From Bacillus sp. S/N-304-OC-R1 (GTDB taxonomy: Bacteria; Bacillota; Bacilli; Bacillales; Cytobacillaceae): DNA of 64,000 bases. Shown here piece after piece: positions 55,257 to 64,000 of this stretch. Under the pieces are notes generated by a model. That model worked only from the letters and a program-made list of their open reading frames with translations, did no database searches and was not told the DNA's origin. The stretch spans positions 277,390 through 341,389 of the forward strand of contig NZ_JACWFE010000024.1 of NCBI RefSeq assembly GCF_019749375.1, written 5' to 3'. Made by a program: the position numbers and the translations under genes. Positions within the stretch are counted from its first letter, which is position 1; the number at the start of each line of letters is the position of its first letter.

Positions 55257-56351
55257 TCATTTAAGAAATGCCCTTATTAGTCCCGCTGGAATCCATTTTT
55301 GCATAGTTCGGTAGGCTCTCCCATTTAAGTAAAAGAAAAAACTGATCATGCCTCCGGTTCTAATCATTCCGCGAGCTAGCTTCTTGACATTTCTTTGCTT
55401 GCGGACTTTTTCATCTGATAAATAAATGCCTAGGAGTCCGCGATTAATCAGCTGATGAAACCGTTTGTGCGGGAGCTGCTCTGTGTGTCTGTCTGCTTCT
55501 TGAACAAAATGCTTTAACCGGTCAAATAGCTGATCTTCACTTTCGTAGTAAAAACAGAAATTTAAGTCTCCCCCAGCACGGTCCTCTTCCTGATCGATGA
55601 AATAATCTAGTAATATATGCAAACCTTGTATGTAAGGGAAATAGCCATTTCGTATATTTTTAGCATCTTCCACTTTAAAATCCTCGCTCATCGCATATGA
55701 AACGAGGCAAAAAATACCTAAAGTTGAGCCAGAACAGGCTGAGAATTCATACCATTCCATCTCGGGAATATGTGCCTTGTACTCATCGAACCAACTTTGA
55801 AGACGTGGAACACGTTCATCCACTCGCACATGTTTATGAATTTGCAAATCACAATAATACCGGCAAAGTTCTAATAGATAGTCCTTTATTTCATCATAAT
55901 GTGCAATATCCGATAAAACTTCCCTGCACGCAGCAGCCAAATCAGCTAAATAATTTCCGTCATTCTGCTCATTTCTAAAACGGTAATAATTATTCTCTTC
56001 GGCATCTATCAAAAGTGAATGGATCATTGATTCATGGAGAGCAGAAAAGTCTTCTGGATCAAGGGAAGTACTGCGATCACATAAATTATCCAAATAGTCA
56101 CTGATTGTTTGGTAGGCAACGATAAACTTAATGGCTTTTTCATAATGATCTTTTGCCATTAATGCCATAATAGCGCCGCCTTCACAATGAAAGGTCTTAT
56201 GCTTAATGCTCGCTAATGCCTGTTTTCTTAATTCCGGATCTGGAATATTTCCTGCTCTATCTCGCCAATAATTCAATTCCTTATGAACAATAGGCAGAAC
56301 CTTTCGATAAACTTTTGACATTAGACTGATAGGCATGGATGGGACACCCAT
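55257..56351 (-). CDS. ytpB: Tetraprenyl-beta-curcumene synthase YtpB
   Basis: A 364-residue terpene synthase of the YtpB family. In B. subtilis it cyclises tetraprenyl diphosphate to tetraprenyl-beta-curcumene, on the way to sesquarterpenes found in spores. The family lacks the usual DDxxD motif; an acidic patch DYLDNLCDRS (about residues 86-95) is the likely metal-binding part. Start ATG 56351 follows AAGGAG. It pairs with ytpA, as in B. subtilis. A dispersed repeat fills the gap between them. Confidence 0.88.
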   Translation of the reverse strand: MGVPSMPISLMSKVYRKVLPIVHKELNYWRDRAGNIPDPELRKQALASIKHKTFHCEGGAIMALMAKDHYEKAIKFIVAYQTISDYLDNLCDRSTSLDPEDFSALHESMIHSLLIDAEENNYYRFRNEQNDGNYLADLAAACREVLSDIAHYDEIKDYLLELCRYYCDLQIHKHVRVDERVPRLQSWFDEYKAHIPEMEWYEFSACSGSTLGIFCLVSYAMSEDFKVEDAKNIRNGYFPYIQGLHILLDYFIDQEEDRAGGDLNFCFYYESEDQLFDRLKHFVQEADRHTEQLPHKRFHQLINRGLLGIYLSDEKVRKQRNVKKLARGMIRTGGMISFFFYLNGRAYRTMQKWIPAGLIRAFLK

Positions 56352-56368
56352 AAAAACTCACTCCTTAA

Positions 56369-56492
56369 AAAAGCGCAAGCGCCTTCGAAACAATTAAAGG
56401 ACGATTGTTACTGTGGTGTATTCTCGCTGAAGCTATCCTTTGTAATATTCCTAGACAAGGGCTTATCCGTCAGGGCAGGCGCTGGCTAGACA
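56369..56492. repeat. Dispersed intergenic repeat, copy C
   Basis: About 124 bases from AAAGCGCAAGCGCCTTCG to GGCAGGCGCTGGCTAGACAT, similar to the element at 254..360 (AACAATTAAAGGACGATTGTT interior hairpin included). It ends directly at the ytpA stop and starts a few bases before the ytpB ribosome site. Its terminal AGCGCC/GGCGCT arms form an inverted repeat. Confidence 0.75.
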
Positions 56493-57299
56493 TCAAACAA
56501 TGTACCCAATTGCTTTTAACTGGCTATTGACAAAGTCCTTCGCATATTCAAAAACCTCTTCTCTTTCAGGCTCATTAAAAATTTCATGGTAACATTTGGA
56601 CCATTCTTTAAATCGCTTTTCAGAGAAGGGGGCAAGGTTGAACCAGTCACTAACCAATTTCTTATTGACTATTAAATCTTCTCCGCCTTGCATTACAAGC
56701 AATGGAATATCATGGGTTTTACCTAAATTTTCGAAGGCAAGCTTAATAGCATGAACAAGCTCACGATACCATCTGACAGATACCTTTGTTACATACAAAG
56801 TATCATTTGAATCCGCATCGCGTACATCAATATTTCTCGTTGCCATGTCAACTGTAAGTCCTGAATTTATACGGAAGCCCGGGACTATACTATTTAATGC
56901 AAAAGAAATCATGTTTAGTACCTTATTAGGCTTCTTCACTAATCCTAGGCAAGGAGAAGACAATATGACACCTGCTAATTTCAATCGCTCTTCTTGCAAT
57001 AGACGAATTGCAATGAGGCCACCCATACTGTGTCCAAGCAAAAACACCGGCAGCTCAAATTGATAGGCTGCCTGAATCCAATCCTTAACCTCGTGCAAAT
57101 ATTCATCAAAAGAATCAATATGACCTCGCCGCGATCTAGTAGTCATCCCTTGGCCCGGAAGATCTCCCATAATGACATGAAAGCCTGACAAGCGCCACAT
57201 TTCGATAAGCCAACCGTAGCGGCGATGATGCTCCATTGCACCATGGACCATGACAATGACTCCTTTTGCCTCTCCTTCAGCTTCCCATTTCCACATCAT
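56493..57299 (-). CDS. ytpA: Alpha/beta-hydrolase YtpA (lysophospholipase type)
   Basis: A 268-residue monoacylglycerol lipase/lysophospholipase-like hydrolase. B. subtilis YtpA is implicated in making the phospholipid antibiotic bacilysocin. The nucleophile is in GHSMGG (about residues 89-94, Ser91), the acid in MQGGEDLIVN and the histidine in CYHEIFNEPE. No signal peptide. ATG 57299 or the next codon is the start. It is first in the ytpA-ytpB pair. Confidence 0.9.
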   Translation of the reverse strand: MMWKWEAEGEAKGVIVMVHGAMEHHRRYGWLIEMWRLSGFHVIMGDLPGQGMTTRSRRGHIDSFDEYLHEVKDWIQAAYQFELPVFLLGHSMGGLIAIRLLQEERLKLAGVILSSPCLGLVKKPNKVLNMISFALNSIVPGFRINSGLTVDMATRNIDVRDADSNDTLYVTKVSVRWYRELVHAIKLAFENLGKTHDIPLLVMQGGEDLIVNKKLVSDWFNLAPFSEKRFKEWSKCYHEIFNEPEREEVFEYAKDFVNSQLKAIGYIV

Positions 57300-57523
57300 T
57301 TATCCTCCTAAACCTATGTTGAACGAAATCGTTATTGTAAATTATAACGCAGAAACATTTTTTCATCATTAGTTACACCTTGCTGATTCGTCAATTTTCG
57401 ATCCATTATTAAGAAATTTCGACTTTTTTAACTGAGAAGGTATCATAAATCTTCTCGACTAAACAAGTACATTATCTTCTATGGTAAACTTAATATACAA
57501 AATCATTTAAAGGAGAATCAAAC

Positions 57524-58036
57524 ATGATCTATCCATATAAAGATAAACACCCAAAAATAGCAGACTCTGTCTTCATCGCAGATTATGCTACTGTTACAGG
57601 TGATGTTGAAATTGGAGATGAATCCAGTGTATGGTTCAATACCGTGATTAGAGGAGACGTCGCTCCTACCATCATCGGAAAAAAAGTAAATATCCAAGAT
57701 AACTCTGTTTTACACCAAAGCCCAAACAATCCTCTTATCCTAGAAGATGAAGTAACTGTTGGGCATCAGGTTGTTTTACATAGCTGCATTATTCGCCGAA
57801 AAGCGTTAATCGGGATGGGTTCCATTATTCTTGATGGGGCGGAAATCGGCGAAGGTGCATTTATCGGTGCCGGCAGCCTTGTTCCTCAAGGAAAAAAAAT
57901 TCCGCCAAATACGCTCGCCTTTGGCCGTCCTGCTAAGGTCATTCGCGAGTTAACACCAGATGATATTGAAGATATGGAAAGAATAAGCAGAGAATATGCT
58001 GAAAAAGCTCAGTTCTATAAATCGCTACAAAAATAA
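57524..58036 (+). CDS. ytoA: Gamma-carbonic-anhydrase-family protein YtoA
   Basis: A 170-residue left-handed beta-helix protein built of hexapeptide repeats. Zinc ligand histidines are seen in LHQSPNN and VGHQVVLHSC (three His), as in gamma-class carbonic anhydrases. Whether it hydrates CO2 is uncertain, since many family members are inactive or have other roles. Start ATG 57524 follows AAAGGAG. It is convergent with asnB, 35 bases away. Confidence 0.9.
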   Translation: MIYPYKDKHPKIADSVFIADYATVTGDVEIGDESSVWFNTVIRGDVAPTIIGKKVNIQDNSVLHQSPNNPLILEDEVTVGHQVVLHSCIIRRKALIGMGSIILDGAEIGEGAFIGAGSLVPQGKKIPPNTLAFGRPAKVIRELTPDDIEDMERISREYAEKAQFYKSLQK

Positions 58037-58071
58037 CCTTTTATGAAGTACTTATTCTTCCCATCTGTTGC

Positions 58072-59889
58072 TTAATTACTCATTATGAGAGCGGCAGGCA
58101 GTTCACTGTCAAACTTTCTTTCAAAATATACTGAGTACCAAAGCATGAAAATTATTACTGTCCAAAGTTTTCGGCTATTATCTTGTTTATTTGAACAGTG
58201 ATCATCTAGCAATTTGTACACATAATCCTTATTAAATAAATGATCCGTGTTGCTTTCACGGATTATTTTTTTTGCCCAATCATGCATTTCATTCTTGAGC
58301 CACAATCTAATCGGCACTGGGAATCCTAGCTTCTTTCGATGCAGGACATGATCAGGAATTATTCCTTCTGCCGCTTTCCGTAAAATATATTTAGTTGTTC
58401 TGTTTGAAACTTTTAAACTGCTTGGTATTTGGGAGGCAATCTCAAATATCTTCCTATCAAGAAAAGGCAGCCGAAATATGAGCGAATGAGCCCTTGCCAC
58501 TTTATCAGCTTTTAGAAGAATATCTCCTCTTAGCCATGTGTGAAGATCGATATATTGCATTCGGCTAATCTGGTCATAATGCGCGCATTCCTTGTAGAGC
58601 GGAGCAGTAATTTTAGTAAAGCTTAATCCTTCATTATAATATTGGAAAAGAAATTCTTTTTCTTCTTCGGAAAAAATTTTCGCATTGCCAATATATCTTT
58701 CTTCTAAAGGTGTTACTCCCCGTTCGATGAAGCTTCTTCCCTTCATACCATCAGGAATTAGCTTTACTAAAGAACGGAGAACTCTTTTTAAAAAATGCGG
58801 GAAATACTGAAATAGCTTTAAAGAATGAGGTTCATGATAAATCCGATAGCCCCCAAACAATTCATCCGCTCCCTCACCCGACATGACTACCTTCACATAT
58901 TTTTTAGCTTCTTTTGCAGCAAAATAAAGCGGGATGCACGCTGGATCTGCAAGAGGATCTTCCAGGGAATAAATAATCTTGGGCAATTCATTCATAAATT
59001 CCTCTGGTGTAATCACTCTGCTTATATTATCGATTCCAAGCCTTACTGCAGTTTCCTGAGCAACGTCTAGTTCACTAAATCCTTGTTGTTCAAATCCAAC
59101 TGTGAAGGTTTTCAAACCCGGATAATATTCTTTTGCAATCGAAGCGATAATCGTTGAATCAACGCCTCCGGACAGAAAGGACCCAATTGGTAAATCAGCT
59201 TGTAAATGCAGTTGTATCGTTTCTGCTAATGCATCTCGAATCTCCTTAGTAAAATCTGCTTCCTGCTTAGCAACTGGATGAAAAACCGCCTTCCAGTAAC
59301 GTGTAACCTTCATTGGCTGGCCCATTTTCTTTATAAAATAATGACCCGGTTCCAGCTTTTTTATCCCGCATGTCAATGAATTTTGCTCAGGGACAAACTG
59401 ATACGATAAATAATGCTGTACCGCCTCATTATTTATTTCTGTACATTTAATCCTCTCCCTAATGCTTTTCATTTCAGTAGCAAAATAGTTCTCTTCCGCA
59501 CTTTCATAATAGTAGAGGGGTTTAATTCCAAAACGATCTCTCGCTCCAAATAAAACCTTTTCTTCACTATCCCAAATAACAAATGAAAACATACCACGAA
59601 GCTTTTCAATCATTTGTTCTTTATAACGGCTATATAATATCAGTAAAACTTCAGTGTTAGTCTTAAGTATGATTTCTTCATTGATAAGATCTTGCTGCAG
59701 CCCATCATCGTAATAAATTTCTCCATCAAAAACGATTACGTATCTCTCAGTTAAAGAGAATATTAGCTGCTGGTTAGCGTCTCCAAGTCTGCTATATGTG
59801 AGTTCTATATGCTTATCAGCATAATCGAATGAACCCCTATGGTCTTGGATTTTCTGCTTATCTGAATATCCTACAAAAAAACTATGCAT
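58072..59889 (-). CDS. asnB: Asparagine synthetase homologue with degenerate glutaminase domain
   Basis: A 605-residue protein that aligns along nearly its whole length with B. subtilis AsnB (632 residues). The C-terminal synthetase part has the ATP-pyrophosphatase loop SGGVDS (240-245) and GEGADELFGGY. The N-terminal glutaminase is damaged: the protein starts MHSFFVG instead of MCGFVG, so the catalytic Cys2 is missing; about 30 residues before HRG are gone; FNGEIYN is FDGEIYY (54-60) and the SDTEV aspartate is TNTEV (77-81). The start is supported by GGAGG. It should not be able to use glutamine; ammonia-dependent synthesis or another role is possible. The symbol refers to orthology only. 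Confidence 0.85.
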   Translation of the reverse strand: MHSFFVGYSDKQKIQDHRGSFDYADKHIELTYSRLGDANQQLIFSLTERYVIVFDGEIYYDDGLQQDLINEEIILKTNTEVLLILYSRYKEQMIEKLRGMFSFVIWDSEEKVLFGARDRFGIKPLYYYESAEENYFATEMKSIRERIKCTEINNEAVQHYLSYQFVPEQNSLTCGIKKLEPGHYFIKKMGQPMKVTRYWKAVFHPVAKQEADFTKEIRDALAETIQLHLQADLPIGSFLSGGVDSTIIASIAKEYYPGLKTFTVGFEQQGFSELDVAQETAVRLGIDNISRVITPEEFMNELPKIIYSLEDPLADPACIPLYFAAKEAKKYVKVVMSGEGADELFGGYRIYHEPHSLKLFQYFPHFLKRVLRSLVKLIPDGMKGRSFIERGVTPLEERYIGNAKIFSEEEKEFLFQYYNEGLSFTKITAPLYKECAHYDQISRMQYIDLHTWLRGDILLKADKVARAHSLIFRLPFLDRKIFEIASQIPSSLKVSNRTTKYILRKAAEGIIPDHVLHRKKLGFPVPIRLWLKNEMHDWAKKIIRESNTDHLFNKDYVYKLLDDHCSNKQDNSRKLWTVIIFMLWYSVYFERKFDSELPAALIMSN

Positions 59890-60044
59890 GATCTATTTCC
59901 TCCACTCTTATTCAATAAAAAAATAAGATGAAAGGTCTGTTTCAGTTGATCAAATAAATAGTGAATATAAGGGAAGCTATTTCGAGGTATGGGCTGAGGA
60001 TTTTTTTCCAATCATCTATCAAGCATTCTAAGATAAGACGAATA

Positions 60045-60087
60045 AAAAAAACGGAAGTTACATTAAAAATGCAACTCCCGCTTTTTC
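60045..60087 (-). terminator. Terminator after metK
   Basis: Stem AGCGGGAGTTGCAT / ATGTAACTTCCGTT on the minus strand followed by TTTTTTTATT. Confidence 0.8.
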
Positions 60088-60091
60088 ATTA

Positions 60092-61288
60092 TTATAGAGC
60101 AGCCGAGCGTAATGCTTCAGCTTTATCTGTACGCTCCCATGGTAAGTCAATATCAGTACGACCGAAATGTCCATAAGCAGCTGTTTGCTTATAGATAGGA
60201 CGGCGAAGATTTAACATATTAATAATGCCCGCTGGGCGAAGGTCAAAGTTTTTGCGGATTAAATCTACAAGAACCTCTTCTTCTACCTTTCCAGTTCCGA
60301 AAGTATCAACAGAAATTGATACCGGCTGAGCTACACCGATTGCATAAGCAAGCTGAACTTCAACTTTATCTGCAAGACCAGCAGCAACGATATTTTTCGC
60401 TACATAACGAGCAGCATAGGCAGCAGAACGGTCAACCTTTGTAGGATCCTTACCAGAGAATGCACCGCCGCCGTGACGAGCATATCCGCCATAAGTATCT
60501 ACGATGATTTTACGGCCAGTTAAGCCTGCATCACCTTGAGGTCCCCCAATTACGAAACGGCCAGTAGGGTTGATGAAGTATTTAGTATCCTCATCAATTA
60601 GTTCTTTTGGTACAACCGGATTAATAACATGCTCTTTAATATTGCGCTGAATTTGCTCTAAGCTAATTTCAGGGTGATGCTGAGTAGAAATAACGATCGT
60701 ATCAATACGAACCGGTTTGTTGTTTTCATCATACTCTACTGTTACCTGAGTTTTTCCGTCTGGGCGAAGATACGGAAGGATATCTTCTTTACGTACTTCA
60801 GTCAAACGGCGTGATAATTTATGAGCTAATGAAATTGGAAGAGGCATAAGCTCTTTTGTTTCATTACAAGCAAATCCGAACATTAAACCTTGGTCTCCAG
60901 CACCGATTGCTTCAATTTCTTCATCACTCATCTTACCTTCACGTGCTTCTAGTGCTTGGTCAACACCCATTGCGATATCAGCTGATTGTTCATCAATAGA
61001 AGTTAAAACAGCACATGTTTCAGAATCGAAGCCATATTTGGCACGAGTATAGCCGATCTCTTTTACAGTTTCACGTACGATTTTTGGAATATCTACATAA
61101 GTAGATGTAGTAATTTCACCTGCGACTAATACTAAACCAGTCGTAACAGATGTTTCCGCAGCCACACGAGCATTGGCATCCTGTGCTAAAATAGCATCTA
61201 AAATAGCATCAGAGATTTGGTCACAAATTTTATCCGGATGACCTTCAGTTACAGATTCAGATGTAAACAAACGACGTTTTGTTGACAT
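60092..61288 (-). CDS. metK: S-adenosylmethionine synthetase
   Basis: A 398-residue enzyme making S-adenosylmethionine from methionine and ATP. It has the ATP motif [12 protein letters not shown] (about residues 16-27), [12 protein letters not shown] (about 122-133) and the phosphate loop [16 protein letters not shown]. All three are intact and the length is normal. Start ATG 61288 follows AAGGAGG. It has a SAM-I riboswitch in its leader, giving feedback by its own product. Confidence 0.97.
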   Translation of the reverse strand: MSTKRRLFTSESVTEGHPDKICDQISDAILDAILAQDANARVAAETSVTTGLVLVAGEITTSTYVDIPKIVRETVKEIGYTRAKYGFDSETCAVLTSIDEQSADIAMGVDQALEAREGKMSDEEIEAIGAGDQGLMFGFACNETKELMPLPISLAHKLSRRLTEVRKEDILPYLRPDGKTQVTVEYDENNKPVRIDTIVISTQHHPEISLEQIQRNIKEHVINPVVPKELIDEDTKYFINPTGRFVIGGPQGDAGLTGRKIIVDTYGGYARHGGGAFSGKDPTKVDRSAAYAARYVAKNIVAAGLADKVEVQLAYAIGVAQPVSISVDTFGTGKVEEEVLVDLIRKNFDLRPAGIINMLNLRRPIYKQTAAYGHFGRTDIDLPWERTDKAEALRSAAL

Positions 61289-61491
61289 TCTGGGATTCCT
61301 CCTTATATATAAAATAAGCGAGTTTGCTTTCTTTAGTAGAGGTTCAAAAAATGATCCCTTTGAACGGCCGTTTATATGAAAGCATCCTCAAAAATTTGAT
61401 ACGGAACTCATTCCCTAAGTAGTATGAAATAAATTTGGAGTTTTTATTATAAAAGCGTCTGGCTAAACTTCAGCCAACCCTCAAAATGCAA

Positions 61492-61668
61492 AATAAAAAA
61501 CCTTTCCATCCATGTGAAAAGGTTGAAGCAAATCGATTCGCGCCTTTCACTCTTATCGTTCAAGGATCTAGTCCTTGCGTCAGGTTAGCACCTTTGCTAA
61601 TAAAATAAGTTAAGCAGGTTGCTGGGCTTCATTGGGCCTGTCCCTCCGCCAGCTCGGGATAAGAGAGT
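61492..61668 (-). promoter_or_regulatory. SAM-I riboswitch (S-box) and terminator ahead of metK
   Basis: The minus-strand leader begins CTCTTATCCCGAGCTGGCGG, with AGGGACAGGCCC, GAAGCCCAGCAACC and GGTGCTAACC, and closes with GATAAGAG, matching the S-box. A terminator stem AACCTTTTCA/TGGAAAGGTT with T-run follows at 61499-61524. SAM binding should stop transcription. About 205 further leader bases separate it from metK. Confidence 0.93.
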
Positions 61669-61684
61669 ATCCGTTCAAGGATAA

Positions 61685-61714
61685 ATCATAACTTAATTAA
61701 TAAAAAGAAGTCAA
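61685..61714 (-). promoter_or_regulatory. Sigma-A-type promoter of the metK leader
   Basis: Minus-strand TTGACT, an 18-base spacer, then TATGAT. Transcription would start about 10 bases before the S-box. Confidence 0.65.
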
Positions 61715-61758
61715 TAAAATTCTTAATTATTTTGGTGTTTTTTTAATACTCATGTACA

Positions 61759-62133
61759 TCATAATGAACAACTGCCATTATCACATTTTTTACGTAGAAA
61801 TTTATGGCGATTTTTTGCTATCCATTTATATAAAGGATCGCCTAAAAAAGACATTCCAGGAATATATAAGAAAAATCCAAAAAGACTTGCAGGCGGGGAT
61901 AGAAGAAGTAAATGCCTAACAGCATTATAACCTTTTAAAACTTTTCCGTTAGAAGTAATAATATGGAGCTCTCTCCGTAAACTTGTTCGATCAAAGGAAA
62001 TCAATTGATTTTTTCTCTCATAATCCTGCAGCGAAACCCATTCAATTTTGCGAAGCCAATCAATTTTTTTAAATATTTGTTTAGATTCCTTGCATAAACT
62101 ACAAGTTTCGTCGTATAATGCAGTCGTTTTCAT
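61759..62133 (-). CDS. DUF393 (DCC-family) thiol-disulfide oxidoreductase-like protein
   Basis: A 124-residue protein of the DCC/DUF393 family, with the thioredoxin-like motif DETCSLCKES (CSLC at about residues 11-14) near the N-terminus. A hydrophobic central part (LLLLSPPASLFGFFLYIPG) may touch the membrane, followed by a basic C-terminus and a final CDNGSCSL. The function is not known. It lies between metK and pckA, which are neighbours in B. subtilis, so it appears to have been inserted here. Confidence 0.8.
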   Translation of the reverse strand: MKTTALYDETCSLCKESKQIFKKIDWLRKIEWVSLQDYERKNQLISFDRTSLRRELHIITSNGKVLKGYNAVRHLLLLSPPASLFGFFLYIPGMSFLGDPLYKWIAKNRHKFLRKKCDNGSCSL

Positions 62134-62297
62134 ATATATATCAGCCCCATACTTTTTGTTAGAATTATTTTATCATATTTAGCCTTTTTCACCTTTGTTC
62201 CATTTTTTCTAGCATAGTATTGCCGTATTGTATCTGAAACGAATGTCAAAAATATTTAACAAAAAAATCAGCCATTAGTATAGACTAATGATCTAAA

Positions 62298-62308
62298 TGT
62301 GTTATACT
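62298..62308 (+). promoter_or_regulatory. CcpN-type operator over the pckA -10 box
   Basis: TGTGTTATACT matches the CcpN consensus TRTGHYATAYW at every position and includes the -10 box TATACT (62303-62308). CcpN represses pckA on glycolytic carbon in B. subtilis. A TTAGT/ACTAA palindrome (62275-62288) lies at the -35 region. Confidence 0.65.
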
Positions 62309-62363
62309 ATTTGTAATTGAAATGTCTTTCATAAATTTAATGTAAAAGGAAGGTATTCATCAG

Positions 62364-63950
62364 ATGAATTCTGTTAGCATTCCGAATCAATTATCGGATT
62401 TATTAAAAGGAAATAATATTCAAGTGCAGCTATCCGTTCCACAGCTTGTGGAAAAGGTTCTTAATCGTAAAGAAGGTTCGCTTACGTCAACTGGAGCTGT
62501 TGTCGCAACAACAGGTAAATATACAGGACGTTCTCCAAAGGATAAATACATTGTAGAAGAGGCAACTTCAAAAGATAAAGTAGATTGGGGAAGTGTTAAC
62601 CAGCCTATTTCAGAAGAGGTTTTTACAAGCCTTTACGAAAAAGTATTAAACTACTTAAAAGAAAAAGATGAAGTTTTTGTTTTTAAAGGATTTGCTGGTG
62701 CTGACACAAAACATCGCCTTCCAATTCAAGTGATAAATGAATATGCTTGGCATAATTTATTTGCTCATCAGCTTTTCATCCGTCCATCAGATGAGGAGCT
62801 ACTAGATCATCAAGCAGAATTCACTGTAATTTCAGCTCCAAACTTTAAGGCAGATCCAACTGTTGATGGTACTGCTTCTGAAACATTTATTATTGTATCA
62901 TTTGAGCGCCGTACAGTATTAATTGGCGGAACTGAATATGCTGGAGAAATTAAAAAATCTATTTTCTCTGTTATGAACTATTTATTGCCTGAAAACGGAA
63001 TTTTACCAATGCACTGCTCTGCAAACGTTGGACTTGAAGGAGATGTAGCATTATTCTTCGGACTTTCCGGAACTGGTAAAACGACTTTATCAGCTGATCC
63101 AAATCGCCGTCTAATCGGTGACGATGAGCACGGCTGGTCACCAAATGGCGTATTCAATATTGAAGGCGGTTGCTATGCAAAAACGATTGGCTTAACTCGT
63201 GAAAAAGAACCACAAATTTTTGATGCGATTCGCTTCGGTTCTGTTCTTGAAAATGTTGTTATTAACGCTGAATCTCGTGTAGCAGATTATGACGATAACA
63301 CACTTACTGAAAATACTCGTGCAGCTTACCCGCTGCAAGCAATAGATAATATTGTGGATCCAAGCATTGCAGGTCATCCAAATACAATTGTATTCTTAAC
63401 TGCCGATGCATTTGGCGTATTGCCTCCAATCGCGAAGCTTTCTAAAGAGCAAGCGATGTACCATTTCTTAAGCGGATATACATCTAAGCTTGCTGGTACT
63501 GAGCGCGGCATTACATCACCGCAAGCAACATTCTCAACTTGCTTCGGTTCACCATTCCTTCCGCTTCCTGCAACTGAGTATGCAGAAATGCTAGGAAAGA
63601 AAATCGATGAGCACAACGCAAAAGTATTCCTTGTGAATACAGGCTGGACTGGCGGCGAATATGGCGTTGGAAGCCGTATGAAGCTTGCTTACACTCGTTC
63701 AATGGTACAATCCGCTCTAGAAGGCGAATTAAATAACGTAGAGACAATCAAGGACGAAATCTTCGGTCTAGAAATTCCTCTTCATGTACCAGGTGTTCCT
63801 GATGAAGTGCTTCAACCTAACAAAACATGGGTTGATCAAGCAGCCTACGAAGCAAAAGCAAAGGAATTAGCATCTAAATTCCGTGAAAACTTTAAGAAAT
63901 TCTCAAACGTTTCTGCTGAAATCGAAGAAAAAGGCGGACCGGTTGCTTAA
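62364..63950 (+). CDS. pckA: Phosphoenolpyruvate carboxykinase (ATP)
   Basis: A 528-residue ATP-dependent PEP carboxykinase, converting oxaloacetate to phosphoenolpyruvate at the entry of gluconeogenesis. The phosphate-binding loop [11 protein letters not shown] is at about residues 233-243 and the kinase-specific motif [12 protein letters not shown] follows. The early signature [12 protein letters not shown] is also present. Length is as usual. Start ATG 62364 follows AAGGAAGG. A CcpN-type operator overlaps its promoter. Its terminator appears interrupted by an insertion-sequence-like end at 63970. Confidence 0.97.
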   Translation: MNSVSIPNQLSDLLKGNNIQVQLSVPQLVEKVLNRKEGSLTSTGAVVATTGKYTGRSPKDKYIVEEATSKDKVDWGSVNQPISEEVFTSLYEKVLNYLKEKDEVFVFKGFAGADTKHRLPIQVINEYAWHNLFAHQLFIRPSDEELLDHQAEFTVISAPNFKADPTVDGTASETFIIVSFERRTVLIGGTEYAGEIKKSIFSVMNYLLPENGILPMHCSANVGLEGDVALFFGLSGTGKTTLSADPNRRLIGDDEHGWSPNGVFNIEGGCYAKTIGLTREKEPQIFDAIRFGSVLENVVINAESRVADYDDNTLTENTRAAYPLQAIDNIVDPSIAGHPNTIVFLTADAFGVLPPIAKLSKEQAMYHFLSGYTSKLAGTERGITSPQATFSTCFGSPFLPLPATEYAEMLGKKIDEHNAKVFLVNTGWTGGEYGVGSRMKLAYTRSMVQSALEGELNNVETIKDEIFGLEIPLHVPGVPDEVLQPNKTWVDQAAYEAKAKELASKFRENFKKFSNVSAEIEEKGGPVA

Positions 63951-63969
63951 TATAAAAAGGGGTGTCCAT

Positions 63970-64000
63970 TGGTGCTGCACCCCAAAAGTTAGAGTTAAAA
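63970..64000. mobile_element. Probable terminal end of an IS3-family insertion sequence, cut by the window
   Basis: TGGTGCTGCACCCCAAAAGT and the following TAGAG resemble the IS3-family (IS150-type) terminal sequence TGxxCTGCACCCCAAAAGTTAGA that I remember from Firmicutes. It begins 20 bases after the pckA stop, right after GGGGTGTCC, which looks like the left arm of a terminator lacking its right arm. No transposase is within the window. Confidence 0.5.

Noticed and set aside
1..64000. Defence island, prophage or secondary-metabolite cluster
   Set aside because: I looked for nuclease, toxin, integrase, phage structural or multi-enzyme synthase genes and saw none; the region is conserved core chromosome with a few insertions.

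Overview
This window is a low-GC, Bacillus-type chromosome segment. Nearly every gene has a recognisable Bacillus subtilis counterpart from the acuA to pckA part of that genome, and the order is largely kept: acuABC, motPS-ccpA-aroA, ytxJHG, murC-sftA-ytpQP, ytoP-ytzB-ytnP-trmB-ytzH-ytmP, ytlRQ-thpR, ythPQ, ytgP-ytfP, leuS, yttB, ytzC-ytqAB-ytpBA-ytoA-asnB-metK-pckA. TTG and GTG starts behind strong Shine-Dalgarno sites, a T-box and an S-box leader, and Cse60 and YtzC/YtzE/YtzH-type small proteins fit a spore-forming member of the Bacillaceae. I cannot name the species. I see no rRNA, tRNA, CRISPR array, prophage or complete insertion sequence.

Layout. 1-5 kb: end of the acetoin-utilisation operon (acuA end, acuB, acuC), then on the other strand the sodium stator genes motP/motS and ccpA. 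5-12.8 kb: aroA, an inserted FtsA-like ATPase gene, the stress operon ytxG-ytxH-ytxJ with a good sigma-B-type promoter, ampS and murC. 13-18.3 kb: nicotinate phosphoribosyltransferase, sftA, ytpQ, ytpP. 18.3-29.5 kb: a chemotaxis receptor, a lipoprotein, a DUF84 NTPase-like gene, peptidases, a lactonase, trmB and the ytl genes. 29.6-41.3 kb: a YlbL-type protease, dat, pepV, the ythPQ ABC transporter, an M48 protease with ankyrin repeats, ytzE, a pseudouridine synthase, the lipid II flippase and ytfP. 41.5-47 kb: a YeeE/TusA sulfur-transfer pair, a stand-alone SAICAR synthetase, a rhodanese, and leuS with its T-box. 47-51 kb: an accessory catabolic module (sigma-54 activator, GntP-family permease, 3-hydroxybutyrate-type dehydrogenase). 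51-64 kb: yttB, small genes, ytqAB, a 20-bp tandem array, ytpB/ytpA, ytoA, an asparagine synthetase homologue with a damaged glutaminase domain, metK with a SAM riboswitch, a DUF393 gene, pckA, and probably the first bases of an insertion sequence.

Carbon control is a recurring theme. CcpA is encoded here. A perfect CcpA operator (cre) lies just downstream of a consensus sigma-54 promoter ahead of the permease gene. pckA has a CcpN-type operator over its -10 box. The most unusual items are the sigma-54 module with three copies of a 14-bp palindrome, the asparagine synthetase homologue lacking Cys2, the FtsA-like ATPase fused to a long tail with repeated beta-grasp-like motifs, the M48-ankyrin fusion, and several small dispersed repeats, one family of which exactly fills intra-operon gaps.
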